Under the pieces are notes generated by a model. That model was not told the origin of the DNA. It saw only the letters and a list, made by a program, of their open reading frames with translations, and did not search any database. From assembly GCF_014596745.1 (NCBI RefSeq), contig NZ_JABTCF010000014.1, forward strand, positions 62,001 to 126,000: a DNA stretch of 64,000 nucleotides. Direction: 5' to 3'. The translations under genes were made by a program, and so were the position numbers. Below are positions 8,826 to 17,128 of the stretch, piece by piece. Source of the DNA: Maribacter aquimaris (GTDB lineage: Bacteria > Bacteroidota > Bacteroidia > Flavobacteriales > Flavobacteriaceae). The first letter of the stretch is position 1; the number at the start of each line of letters is the position of its first letter.

Positions 8826-9002
8826 ATGAACAAATTATTACTTTTGAAGGAGATTTATTTTGAGGCATTTAGAAACTGGAGTAGTCTGTTTTTTAAAAAA
8901 TATTTTAAGGTTTTTTCCTGGTTCTGTTTTGCTTTAATAGTACTTGCTATTTATGCATTTGTATTTAGGGTATCCACAGGATTTAGTTTTAGCAATTTAT
9001 AA
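8826..9002 (+). CDS. Small single-pass membrane protein, second of a tandem pair (DUF6747-like)
   Basis: This 58-aa ORF is a divergent duplicate of the gene at 8419-8589. Shared residues include LLKEIYFEAFRNW, KYFKVFSWFC, YAFVFRVSTGF. It begins at the ATG at 8826 and ends SNL. One membrane helix covers about residues 30-48, with a basic N-terminal side, so the N-terminus is probably cytoplasmic. The two copies differ mainly in the middle. Each unit of the pair appears to have its own terminator, so they may be expressed separately. Function unknown. Confidence 0.75.
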   Translation: MNKLLLLKEIYFEAFRNWSSLFFKKYFKVFSWFCFALIVLAIYAFVFRVSTGFSFSNL

Positions 9003-9020
9003 GGAACTGATACCAAATAA

Positions 9021-9054
9021 AAAAGCCCTGAAACATAACGTTTCAGGGCTTTTT
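9021..9054. terminator. Bidirectional terminator between convergent genes
   Basis: A 14-bp perfect stem (AAAAGCCCTGAAAC with GTTTCAGGGCTTTT) and a 5-base loop. T-runs occur on both sides, serving the small membrane gene on plus and the DUF4837 gene on minus. Confidence 0.9.
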
Positions 9055-9070
9055 GCTATTAACCATTAGG

Positions 9071-10057
9071 TTATTTATTGAATCGCAATGTTTTCATGAT
9101 GGCTTCGAGCTCGAACATGGAATCGCGTTTCTCCGTAGATGGGGCAAAAGTAAATCCTTCCACTACCATTTTTCGATTGTGCTCCTTGTCGTTTACGATA
9201 TAGGTGATGAACGGTCCGGCCATAGGATAGTTTTTAATATCCCATAGACCCCGTACCTCCGCAGCCTTGTTTCCGGCAATTACAGAAGGAAATACCGAGG
9301 GGGAGAATGCCGGTTCAGTGCGCATATGGGTCCTTTTACCAGGAACATCAGGTCCGGGAATATAGAGGTTACCAATAGAATCGCGCATACGGACAATATC
9401 CTTCACAAAAGTGGAATCGACAGAAAAACTATTCCAAGGCATCGTATAGGTAATAATGTTCATTGTCCCTTTTTGTATCTGCCTCTCATACCAAACAAAA
9501 TTATCTTCGGACTTTACTACCTTATACACAGAAGGTATGTTCAGGTTTACCCCAAACTTATCCTGTAAGTCCTTTTCCTTATTCAATGACTTTAAAAAGC
9601 GCTGTTGTGCCTCTTTTAGTTCGAGGTCTTTGAATGTACGAATGAATTCCGGGGCTTTCTCCTCGATGTTATTGATAATCTCATCATCCGTAGTCCCTTT
9701 TACAACCGCTACTTTCTGGGGTTGGGCATACATATTGCTTTTGATATGCGCCAAATTCAAGGTGTCTTTTTGCACATAAAGTATGTTTCTACTATTACGT
9801 ACGGAACCCGAAAACACTTCGGGTGGAATCTGTGTAATGGAAAATATTGGTTCATCCATTGTCAAACCTAAGGCTGATGCGGCAAAATATTCCCTTACCT
9901 TGTCACCAACGTTTGACTTCCAAGTCTGATTGTCGATAACAACGATCAATGAGTTATATGCCCCAATAGAGCTAGGCAAGTAATTTTTAGTGCCACTCTC
10001 TTTGCAGGATAAAATAATGACAAAAAAAAGGGCAAACAATAACTTAAAATGTTTCAT
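9071..10057 (-). CDS. DUF4837 family lipoprotein
   Basis: This 328-aa protein has a lipoprotein signal ending LSC (MKHFKLLFALFFVIILSCKE), so it should be lipid-anchored in the envelope. The rest matches DUF4837, a Bacteroidota-only family: SSIGAYNSLIVVIDNQTWKS near the N-terminus, FAASALGLTMDEPIFSITQI, and MRTEPAFSPSV with RGLWDIKNYPMAGPF towards the C-terminus. The biochemical role is not known. It begins 12 bases after the stop of the LysM lytic transglycosylase, so the two form an operon, consistent with an envelope or cell-wall role. Confidence 0.88.
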   Translation of the reverse strand: MKHFKLLFALFFVIILSCKESGTKNYLPSSIGAYNSLIVVIDNQTWKSNVGDKVREYFAASALGLTMDEPIFSITQIPPEVFSGSVRNSRNILYVQKDTLNLAHIKSNMYAQPQKVAVVKGTTDDEIINNIEEKAPEFIRTFKDLELKEAQQRFLKSLNKEKDLQDKFGVNLNIPSVYKVVKSEDNFVWYERQIQKGTMNIITYTMPWNSFSVDSTFVKDIVRMRDSIGNLYIPGPDVPGKRTHMRTEPAFSPSVFPSVIAGNKAAEVRGLWDIKNYPMAGPFITYIVNDKEHNRKMVVEGFTFAPSTEKRDSMFELEAIMKTLRFNK

Positions 10058-10069
10058 GGACTTTTTTAT

Positions 10070-11713
10070 TTACGATGAACAATTGCACAATTTCAATTTC
10101 GTGCCAGGTTTTAGGTTGTTACCACTAATACCGTTCCATTCTCGTAAATTTTCGATACTAATTCCTGGATACTTTCGTGAAATGGTCCATAATGAATCAC
10201 CACTTTGCACCGTATGTATTTTTGATGCCGGTACTTTTGAAGTACTGGCAACTGTTTTAGCACCTTTTGATGTGCTTTTGGATGCGATTACCGGATTCCT
10301 GGTGAAAATGGTCAAGCGCTGGCCAACCCTAAGGTTATTGCTCCTTAAACCGTTCCATCGTTTGATCTGGCTAACCCCAACACCATAACGCTCCGCTATT
10401 TTCCCCAAATAATCCCCACTTCGGACCCTATATCGTATACGGTCATCCGCTTTTACCAACTGTGGCAAAGGGGATTCCTGGCTTTTAAGCTGCTCCTTCA
10501 CATGGGCATAAATAGCCTCTTCATTGGTAACGAACTTGCCCATTTTCGCCCTTGGTAACCTAAGGGTATATTCCTTTCCTTCTACATAAGGGATGATATT
10601 CAGTTTATAGGAGGGGTTCAATACTTTCAATTCATCAACGCCAATACCTACCATTTCTGAGATTTGGTCAAAGGAAATCAAACTTTTAACATGTATGGTA
10701 TCCGTCTCAAAATAGTTCCGATCCACTTTTTTGGCCTTTAAACCATGTTCATCGGCATACTCCAACAAATACATCGTGGCTAAAAAAGCAGGGACATAAC
10801 CCGCGGTTTCACGTGGAAGGTTTCTACGTATGTTCCAATAGTTCTTATATCCCCCAGACCTTCGAATGGCCTTGTTCACATTGCCAGGTCCGGAATTGTA
10901 GGCTGCCAATGCCAAATCCCAATCTCCGAAAATACCATAGAGTTTGGATAGGTATTTACAAGCTGCCTCAGTGGATTTAATAGGGTCGCTGCGTTCATCG
11001 ACATAACTGTTTACATCCAGCTTGTACATTTTACCTGTACCGTACATGAACTGCCATAGCCCTGTTGCCCCTACGCGGGATCTGGCTCTTGGGTTCAATG
11101 CCGATTCCACAATGGACAAATATTTCATTTCCAATGGAATGTCATATTTATCCAACTGTTCCTCGAACATGGGAAAATAAAATTGGCTCGCCGTCAACAT
11201 CCGCTCTATAAATCCTCGCTTACGAACCAGGAATGATTTGATCACATTCTCCAAAGATGTATTGTAGGCAACATTGAAAGGTGTTTTTTGGTTCAACCTT
11301 TCCAATCGCAATTTAAGCGTATCTGTATTAAGGGTGTTCTCAACAACCGTAGTCGTATCCAATTCGGATACCATCTCGTACATTTCATCAAAAAGCGAGG
11401 CACTTTCATACAGCTCCTTCATCCAAAGACTATCGTACTTGGCTGCAATGTCAAGATCTTTTAAATCATAGGACTTCTTGTCACCTATCGTAACAACCGG
11501 TAAGCTATTATCATGAATCGCATTGGATGTTTCTAGGGGCTCCATTTGTTCCACCCCTTCCATATCCTTGGCAAGTGAATCCAAGGGAATATCCTTGGCC
11601 TCAACGATTTTAGCTTGTTCTTCCGAAGTGTGATTCGCTGCTTGGGAGAATACCGAAATATTCACAAAAACAACCAAAAACAGGTTCAAGCACCAAAATT
11701 TATATGAATACAT
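10070..11713 (-). CDS. mltD: Lytic transglycosylase with two LysM domains (MltD-like)
   Basis: This 547-aa secreted enzyme would cleave the glycan strands of peptidoglycan, forming 1,6-anhydroMurNAc ends. It has a signal peptide (about 1-24, ending VFSQ), a linker, an SLT goose-lysozyme-like domain at about 180-310 with catalytic Glu203 (SIVESALNP), and the family motifs GATGLWQFM and ALAAYNSGPGNVNKAI. Two LysM peptidoglycan-binding repeats follow, at about 428-471 and 500-545 (YRVRSGDYLGKIAERYGV; HTVQSGDSLWTISRKY). This is the E. coli MltD arrangement, though without an evident lipobox. The DUF4837 lipoprotein gene lies downstream in the same operon. Confidence 0.93.
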   Translation of the reverse strand: MYSYKFWCLNLFLVVFVNISVFSQAANHTSEEQAKIVEAKDIPLDSLAKDMEGVEQMEPLETSNAIHDNSLPVVTIGDKKSYDLKDLDIAAKYDSLWMKELYESASLFDEMYEMVSELDTTTVVENTLNTDTLKLRLERLNQKTPFNVAYNTSLENVIKSFLVRKRGFIERMLTASQFYFPMFEEQLDKYDIPLEMKYLSIVESALNPRARSRVGATGLWQFMYGTGKMYKLDVNSYVDERSDPIKSTEAACKYLSKLYGIFGDWDLALAAYNSGPGNVNKAIRRSGGYKNYWNIRRNLPRETAGYVPAFLATMYLLEYADEHGLKAKKVDRNYFETDTIHVKSLISFDQISEMVGIGVDELKVLNPSYKLNIIPYVEGKEYTLRLPRAKMGKFVTNEEAIYAHVKEQLKSQESPLPQLVKADDRIRYRVRSGDYLGKIAERYGVGVSQIKRWNGLRSNNLRVGQRLTIFTRNPVIASKSTSKGAKTVASTSKVPASKIHTVQSGDSLWTISRKYPGISIENLREWNGISGNNLKPGTKLKLCNCSS

Positions 11714-11827
11714 AGGACATTCTTTAGTTATAGGGAACTAACGAAAATCGCGTTTTTTTCTGAAAGAATAAAATTTAAACCCTTAAAGTATCGAATCCAA
11801 CCAGAGTCCCGTTTATCGATAACGCCT

Positions 11828-13021
11828 TTAATCCTCTAATATTGCTGCGATTCCGGGCAATGTTTTTCCCTCAAGACTTTCTAACATAGCCCCTCCTCCG
11901 GTTGAAACATAACTCACTTTATCCTGGAAACCAAATTGCTTGACCGCAGCCACGGAATCACCTCCCCCTACAAGGGAAAATGCTCCATTTTGGGTTGCTT
12001 CATCGATAAAGTTACCGACACTGATGGTACCCTTCGCGAATTTCTCCATCTCAAAGACGCCAACAGGACCATTCCATAAAATCGTTTTACTCTTCAATAT
12101 CACCTCCTTAAAGATTTCAAGGGTTTTTGGACCTGCATCCAACCCTTGCCAACCATCTGGTATCTTATCTACATCGACAATCTGTGTATCGGCATCATTG
12201 CTGAAGTCGTTCGCAGCCAATACATCAACAGGAATATGTACTTGTACCCCTTTAGCCTTGGCTTGTTTCAAGATGCTCAATGCCAAATCCATTTTGTCGT
12301 CCTCACAAATTGAATCCCCGATCTTACCACCTTGTGCCTTAACAAATGTGTAGGTCATACCACCCCCTATGATAAGGTGATCTACCTTGTCAAGGATGTT
12401 CTCTATAATGGTTATTTTAGAGGATACCTTAGCACCACCAAGAATGGCCAATACAGGTTTTTCCCCGGTGCGCATTACCTTTTCAATAGATTTTATTTCT
12501 TTGGCCAATAAATATCCGAAGCATTTTTGACCTGGAAAGAATTGGGCAACTATCGTTGTAGATGCATGTGCCCTATGTGCTGTTCCAAAAGCATCATTGA
12601 CATAAATATCACCTAGTTTTGACAACTGTTTCGCGAACTCCACATCCCCCGAAGTTTCCTCACTATGAAAACGAAGGTTTTCCAAAAGAAGGACTTCCCC
12701 CCCTTTTAATTCGGCAACTGCCTCTTCGGCTTTCGAACCTACGCAATCCTCAACGAATTTTACCTGCACCCCGATAATCTCGGAAACCTTTCCACAGATA
12801 TGTTTTAGGGACATGGCATCGTTAGGTTGACCTTTGGGTCTGCCCAAATGACTCATTAATACCGCACTACCACCATCTTCCAATATCTTGATTATTGTTG
12901 GTTTTGCGGCTTCAATCCTATTCGTATCGGTTACATTGAATTCCGCATCCAATGGGACATTGAAATCAACTCGTATCAATGCTTTCTTCTGGTCAAAATT
13001 AAAATCGTCAATCGTCTTCAT
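11828..13021 (-). CDS. pgk: Phosphoglycerate kinase
   Basis: This 397-aa glycolytic enzyme catalyses 1,3-bisphosphoglycerate + ADP to 3-phosphoglycerate + ATP in the cytoplasm. Motifs present are RVDFNVPL near the N-terminus, [26 protein letters not shown], the hinge region WNGPVGVFE and the nucleotide-binding [14 protein letters not shown] chose the ATG at 13021 ([20 protein letters not shown]): this gives the usual family length, whereas an upstream in-frame ATG at 13060 overlaps the -7 promoter box. The gene appears monocistronic, divergent from holB. Confidence 0.97.
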   Translation of the reverse strand: MKTIDDFNFDQKKALIRVDFNVPLDAEFNVTDTNRIEAAKPTIIKILEDGGSAVLMSHLGRPKGQPNDAMSLKHICGKVSEIIGVQVKFVEDCVGSKAEEAVAELKGGEVLLLENLRFHSEETSGDVEFAKQLSKLGDIYVNDAFGTAHRAHASTTIVAQFFPGQKCFGYLLAKEIKSIEKVMRTGEKPVLAILGGAKVSSKITIIENILDKVDHLIIGGGMTYTFVKAQGGKIGDSICEDDKMDLALSILKQAKAKGVQVHIPVDVLAANDFSNDADTQIVDVDKIPDGWQGLDAGPKTLEIFKEVILKSKTILWNGPVGVFEMEKFAKGTISVGNFIDEATQNGAFSLVGGGDSVAAVKQFGFQDKVSYVSTGGGAMLESLEGKTLPGIAAILED

Positions 13022-13057
13022 GGTAGTATGCTTTAGTAGTGTGCTTAAAATGAAATG

Positions 13058-13065
13058 CAAATGTA
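13058..13065 (-). promoter_or_regulatory. -7 promoter box of pgk
   Basis: The minus strand reads TACATTTG, a TAnnTTTG match 36 bases before the chosen start. It overlaps the alternative upstream ATG, which supports the shorter pgk reading frame. No -33 TTG at standard spacing. Confidence 0.5.
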
Positions 13066-13144
13066 AAGATTTATAAGGTTCTTAAAAAATAGGGCACCAT
13101 AATTTCATGAGTTTAGATGCATTTATTTACTTGGACAAAAGATC

Positions 13145-13152
13145 TATCTTTG
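13145..13152 (+). promoter_or_regulatory. -7 promoter box abutting holB
   Basis: TATCTTTG ends 4 bases before the holB ATG at 13157. If used, the transcript would start at or inside the first codons, suggesting leaderless translation. No TTG lies 17-23 bases upstream. Confidence 0.4.
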
Positions 13153-13156
13153 AACC

Positions 13157-14332
13157 ATGCTGTTTAAAGAAATTTTAGGCCTGACCCATATTAAGAACCA
13201 TTTGGCCTCGAGTGCCAATGCGGGTCGTATTCCGCATGCCCAATTGTTTATAGGACCAGAAGGGTCTGGTACCTTGCCAATGGCCATAGCTTATGCCCAA
13301 TATATTATTTGCGGTAACCAAAATGGGGAGAACAATGGGCAAAATCAAGTGTGTAACACCAAGTGTGATTCCTTTTCCCATCCTGACATGCATTTTGCCT
13401 TTCCCGTGGCCAATTCGGACAAGGTAAAAAGTCATGCCGTTAGCAACCATTACATGGAGGAATGGCGTAAATTCATCAAGGAGCAACCTTATGGGAATCT
13501 TTTCGATTGGTACCGTTTGATTGGTATTGAAAAAAAACAGGGGCAAATTGGTGTTGATGAAGCTTTTGACATTGTCAAAAAACTTTCCTTAAAATCGTAC
13601 GAGGGAGGTTATAAAGTGATGTTGATCTGGATGGCCGAAAAAATGAATACCGCGACGGCAAATAAACTTTTAAAACTTATTGAGGAGCCCCCAGACAAAA
13701 CCGTTTTCCTTTTGATCGCCCAAAATGAGGAACAGATCATACAGACCATTAAATCGCGATGCCAGATTTTGAATTTTCCGCCTTTGAGCGAAGAAGCTAT
13801 AGCCAAAGGATTGGAAAACAAGGGTTTATTGCGCGATGAGGCGTTACTCCTAGCGAATGAGGCCAATGGAAATTTTAACAAGGCCTTGGATTTAATGAAT
13901 AGGGATTCCGAGGATTTGGTCTTTGAAAAATGGTTTGTGCAATGGGTCCGCAGTGCTTTTAAAGCCCGGGGCAACAAAGCTGTTATCCACGAACTGATTC
14001 TTTGGGCCGAGGAAGTTGCAAAGACCGGTAGGGAAACCCAAAAGAAATTCCTACATTATTGTATAACGGTGATGCGTCAAGCCATGCTCATAAATTTCAA
14101 TGTTAAGGAATTGGCTTTTATGCGGATGCATATAGATGGATTTAAATTGGAAAAATTCGCGCCTTTTGTACATGAGAATAATATCTTGCCCTTAGTTGCA
14201 GAGTTGGAAAAGGCCATCTACCATATTGAACGTAACGGGAACTCGAAAATAATACTAACGGATCTTTCGATTAAATTGACCCGGTTGTTACATATTAAAG
14301 CATCACCTTATCTGGACCAGAACCCATCTTGA
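13157..14332 (+). CDS. holB: DNA polymerase III subunit delta' (clamp-loader ATPase-like)
   Basis: This 391-aa protein is the delta' member of the sliding-clamp loader. It begins with the AAA+ region (LGLTHIKNHLASSANAGRIPHAQLFIGPEGSG). The Walker A position reads GPEGSGTL with no lysine, so ATP hydrolysis is unlikely, as is usual for delta'. A cysteine cluster follows (ICGN...VCNTKCDSF), in the place of the zinc-binding module of clamp-loader subunits. KLLKLIEEPPDKTVFLLI and TIKSRCQIL are the sensor 1 and SRC motifs. The C-terminal half is the Bacteroidota-type collar domain. The DoxX-like gene follows after 11 bases. Confidence 0.92.
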   Translation: MLFKEILGLTHIKNHLASSANAGRIPHAQLFIGPEGSGTLPMAIAYAQYIICGNQNGENNGQNQVCNTKCDSFSHPDMHFAFPVANSDKVKSHAVSNHYMEEWRKFIKEQPYGNLFDWYRLIGIEKKQGQIGVDEAFDIVKKLSLKSYEGGYKVMLIWMAEKMNTATANKLLKLIEEPPDKTVFLLIAQNEEQIIQTIKSRCQILNFPPLSEEAIAKGLENKGLLRDEALLLANEANGNFNKALDLMNRDSEDLVFEKWFVQWVRSAFKARGNKAVIHELILWAEEVAKTGRETQKKFLHYCITVMRQAMLINFNVKELAFMRMHIDGFKLEKFAPFVHENNILPLVAELEKAIYHIERNGNSKIILTDLSIKLTRLLHIKASPYLDQNPS

Positions 14333-14343
14333 ACAATTTGTAA

Positions 14344-14742
14344 ATGAAAACACTACTGCACAACATCACGGAAATACTTCTCTTATTGTTTTTGGTAATA
14401 ACCTTTATTCAAAGTGGACTTGACAAGCTAACGGATTGGGCCGGCAACCTATCGTGGTTAAAGGGCCATTTTGAAAAAACCCCTTTAAAGAATGTTGTGC
14501 CTTTGCTACTGGGCGTTATATTGGTATTGGAAGTTGTCGTGGGCATCCTATGCTTTATAGGTATCTATCAATTCGCTACCATCGGAGAAAGTGAATTTGC
14601 GTTTTACGGTGCGATCCTATCCTGCATCGTATTACTGATGCTACTTTTCGGACAACGCGTGGCCAAGGATTATGATGGTGCAAGAACGATAGTCATTTAC
14701 TTAATGCCTGCAATATTCCTAGTCTACTTACTTCAGTCCTAA
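14344..14742 (+). CDS. DoxX-like four-helix membrane protein
   Basis: This 132-aa inner-membrane protein has four predicted hydrophobic segments (about residues 8-24, 50-72, 84-104, 115-131). The TFIQSGLDKLTDW start of the first loop is typical of DoxX/MauE-type proteins (F-x-x-SGxxKL). Substrate and reaction are not evident. It sits 11 bases after holB on the same strand, so it is probably co-transcribed; the pairing gives no clear functional clue. Confidence 0.75.
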   Translation: MKTLLHNITEILLLLFLVITFIQSGLDKLTDWAGNLSWLKGHFEKTPLKNVVPLLLGVILVLEVVVGILCFIGIYQFATIGESEFAFYGAILSCIVLLMLLFGQRVAKDYDGARTIVIYLMPAIFLVYLLQS

Positions 14743-14774
14743 AAGAAAAAAACCCCGACAATACTGTCAGGGTT
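14741..14774 (-). terminator. Terminator of the ompH gene (minus strand)
   Basis: Read on the minus strand, AACCCTGACA and TGTCGGGGTT form a 10-bp stem (one G-U pair) around a 4-base loop, followed by a T-rich tract. On the plus strand the same stem has a mismatch and no T-run, so it mainly serves the minus-strand gene. Confidence 0.75.
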
Positions 14775-14797
14775 CCTAGAAATAAATATCAAACAAT

Positions 14798-15304
14798 TTA
14801 TTTTTTATACTTGTCGTTAAGGATCTTGGTGATTTCCGCAGTAAGATCATTGGCATCCTTTCCGTACAATACACTACCGCCGTCACCGCCGCCAAGAATA
14901 TAGGAATATGAATTGGCTTCACCATAAGCCCTGATTTCTTCTTTGACCTTGGTTACCAAACTGTCCATATCGGTTTGCCCTGCCATTTGAAGTTGTTGCT
15001 CTTCTTGTTGAAGTTGTTGCCCAATGAACTGGCCCTTTTGTTGAAAAACACCGTACTCTTCTTGGGCTTTTTGCTGTGACATTTTTTGTGCCTTTACTTG
15101 AAAGGCTTGTGCTTCCAATTGAAATGCTTGGGTAATACTATCTTTCTTTTTACCGAAAGTTTCCAATTTGGTTTTGTATTTGGCCTCAATATCGGTTTTC
15201 TCCTGGTAGTCTTCCATCAACTTGACATTATCGACAAATCCAATTTTCTCTTGTTGGCAAGATACCATTATCAATACCACAGCTGCCATTACTAATTTTT
15301 TCAT
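14798..15304 (-). CDS. OmpH/Skp family periplasmic chaperone-like protein
   Basis: This 168-aa protein starts MKKLVMAAVVLIMVSCQQEK. The MVSC sequence could be a lipobox with Cys16 as the lipidated residue, which would make it a lipoprotein version of Skp. The centre is a long Gln/Lys-rich coiled coil (about 40-125: QAFQLEAQAFQVKAQKMSQQ and following), and the C-terminus (YSYILGGGDGGSVLYGK, then DLTAEI) is the conserved base of the OmpH fold. Skp trimers hold unfolded outer-membrane proteins. I chose the ATG at 15304: the longer frame would add 44 residues with no signal and would overlap the -7 box. Confidence 0.88.
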   Translation of the reverse strand: MKKLVMAAVVLIMVSCQQEKIGFVDNVKLMEDYQEKTDIEAKYKTKLETFGKKKDSITQAFQLEAQAFQVKAQKMSQQKAQEEYGVFQQKGQFIGQQLQQEEQQLQMAGQTDMDSLVTKVKEEIRAYGEANSYSYILGGGDGGSVLYGKDANDLTAEITKILNDKYKK

Positions 15305-15354
15305 TTTGTATAATTTAAATTCCCGCTTAAAAAAGGTTGGTTTTTTGAATTGGG

Positions 15355-15362
15355 CAAAAATA
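15355..15362 (-). promoter_or_regulatory. -7 promoter box of ompH
   Basis: The minus strand reads TATTTTTG (TAnnTTTG), 50 bases before the ompH start. No clear -33 TTG. Confidence 0.35.
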
Positions 15363-15617
15363 GGAAAGCTTTTTAGAACTTTTACTTTAATTATATAATT
15401 TGTGAATTTATCGCACCTCATGCATTTAGCCATCAAATAGGTGCAACATGCTTTTATTTTTACTATATAGATTATAACTATAGGTTTATATCATTTTGAT
15501 TCATAATATCTATTGTTTTTGACCTTCTAAAAGAAGCGTACAGGCCAATAAACAAAATCACACACCTAGTTACACCCTTGTATCCAAAAGTGCTGTCAAA
15601 AAGCCTTAAAACAAGTT
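15363..15617. other. Intergenic, no feature recognised
   Basis: Together with the ompH leader this makes a 313-base gap between the methyltransferase stop and the ompH start. It is AT-rich. I see no ORF, RNA gene or hairpin I would defend. Confidence 0.5.
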
Positions 15618-16445
15618 TTATCGCCTTTTAAGGATATAAATATGGGAAGAATACTCCCGGCTACCCACGGCTTTTAAATTGGACCATAATCCTACGGCAA
15701 ACGCCCTCACATAATTTTGGTTTCCCGTTTTATATTTTTCAGAAAGCAATGAAACATAAAAGGAATCAAAAAGCATGGGCTTCACCCGAACGACTTTCAT
15801 ACCATATTTCCCAAATAACTTTTCAATAGACATTTTGGAAAAATGCCAAAGGTGTCTTGGCACATCATAAGCCGCCCAGAATTCTTTGTAATGTTGCGCA
15901 TCATAGGATTTGAAATTAGGGACAGCGACAACAAGTGTTCCTTCTTCGGAAAGTACCGAAACCAAATTTTTGATTTGTTCATCGAGATTTGGCAAATGCT
16001 CCAAAACATGCCAAAGGGTGACTACCCCATATTGCTTTTTCAAAACGGTATCCAAATTGGAATTCAATTCTACCCCTTTTTCCGCTGCCCTATTCCTGGC
16101 ATCTAGGTTAGGTTCCACACCTTCAACTTGCCAATGGTTGTTTTGGGCCGTTAAAAGAAAATCGCCAGTCCCTGCCCCAACATCCAATAAGGTTCTATTT
16201 CCGCCATTGTACTTTTCTATGAGCGCCACTTTTTTATTAAGGCTGTACTTTTTTACCCGTTGGTAAATTTTTTCAACTACAGTTTCTTTGGCATCGGTAT
16301 GCGAAATATAGTTTTCACTATTATAATACACATCCAAATCTTTGGGCTGTGGTTGGGTAGACAACATCTGCAACTCGGAATCATGAACAAGTTCAAAGTC
16401 CTCCCCCGTAACAGAATAATCCTTAGTTTTTAAATATGATTTCAT
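15618..16445 (-). CDS. Class I SAM-dependent methyltransferase
   Basis: This 275-aa soluble protein has the Rossmann-type AdoMet-binding motif I LLDVGAGTGDF at residues 86-96, motif II-like VEGVEPN, and VVTLWHVLEHLPNLDEQI, the WHVLEHL signature of Methyltransf_11/UbiG-like enzymes. The C-terminal part has PRHLWHFSKMSIEKLFGKYG, seen in many surface-polysaccharide and lipid methyltransferases. The substrate cannot be read from sequence. The start codon overlaps the preceding lipoprotein gene by 23 bases, so the two are translationally coupled. Confidence 0.85.
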   Translation of the reverse strand: MKSYLKTKDYSVTGEDFELVHDSELQMLSTQPQPKDLDVYYNSENYISHTDAKETVVEKIYQRVKKYSLNKKVALIEKYNGGNRTLLDVGAGTGDFLLTAQNNHWQVEGVEPNLDARNRAAEKGVELNSNLDTVLKKQYGVVTLWHVLEHLPNLDEQIKNLVSVLSEEGTLVVAVPNFKSYDAQHYKEFWAAYDVPRHLWHFSKMSIEKLFGKYGMKVVRVKPMLFDSFYVSLLSEKYKTGNQNYVRAFAVGLWSNLKAVGSREYSSHIYILKRR

Positions 16446-16983
16446 TATAATTTTGCGTAGCCAAATATTCGTTTTTGAGACCCCGAAGATACTTTAAAAC
16501 CCTTTCACGTGAAAGCGAATCGATATGTAAACAATCCTTTTCCAAATCACTGTAAACTTCAATTGCAATATACCAATGACCCTTTCTTGAAACGGGATTA
16601 TCCCCATCGGAAAAGATGGGATCCATTTCATCGTTACCCAAAGCGGCATTTACAAACACATCCATCACCACAGGAAAAAGGTTCAAGGCTTTATCTGGAA
16701 TTTCCACTTCATAAAATGAAAAAAAGTACTGTTCTCCCTCAATGGTAAAAGGAACATCATCATAAACATTTTCATTATCCAATATAAACTTGGTGTCCAC
16801 AAAATTATAAAACGCATTAGCCACCTTAGGGTCCTCGAAAACAAACATTTCCCTTTTTGGTAAGGTTCTTTTAAAAGACTTACCGCGGGTAATTCTGTAA
16901 TCATCAATGTCAGGCGCAATTCGTAAGGGGATGCATGAAGTTAAAAACAAAACAAGCAGTACACCAGGAAAAACATTTCTCAT
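16423..16983 (-). CDS. Hypothetical lipoprotein
   Basis: This 186-aa protein has a lipoprotein signal peptide (MRNVFPGVLLVLFLTSC, Cys17). The mature part is mixed alpha/beta with no membrane segment; notable stretches are RGKSFKRTLPKREMFVFEDP and RKGHWYIAIEVYSD. I recognise no named domain. It overlaps the methyltransferase gene by 23 bases. A 14-bp palindrome, CTTTCACGTGAAAG (16502-16515), lies inside the coding sequence and resembles the core of a parS site. Confidence 0.75.
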   Translation of the reverse strand: MRNVFPGVLLVLFLTSCIPLRIAPDIDDYRITRGKSFKRTLPKREMFVFEDPKVANAFYNFVDTKFILDNENVYDDVPFTIEGEQYFFSFYEVEIPDKALNLFPVVMDVFVNAALGNDEMDPIFSDGDNPVSRKGHWYIAIEVYSDLEKDCLHIDSLSRERVLKYLRGLKNEYLATQNYNEIIFKN

Positions 16984-17104
16984 TTCAATGTATTGATAAT
17001 ATCAAAACCCATCAAAAATCAAGCCATTCTAACCCCTGACCCTACTGGAAAAACAACAACACAAGCTATAAAATGGAATAGGCGATTCTATTCAAACCCC
17101 TAAT

Positions 17105-17120
17105 TGTTCCACGTGGAACA
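17105..17120. other. parS: parS-type centromere site, copy 1
   Basis: TGTTCCACGTGGAACA is a perfect 16-bp palindrome that extends to 22 bp (17102-17123). It differs at one or two positions from the ParB-binding consensus TGTTnCACGTGAAACA. It is 8 bases past the mnmG stop in non-coding DNA. An identical 16-mer occurs on the other side of mnmG. Confidence 0.8.
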
Positions 17121-17128
17121 ATTTGCGC

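Noticed and set aside
13021-13060. Upstream in-frame start that would lengthen Pgk by 13 residues
   Set aside because: The extra codons overlap the TACATTTG promoter box and the shorter protein matches the family N-terminus.
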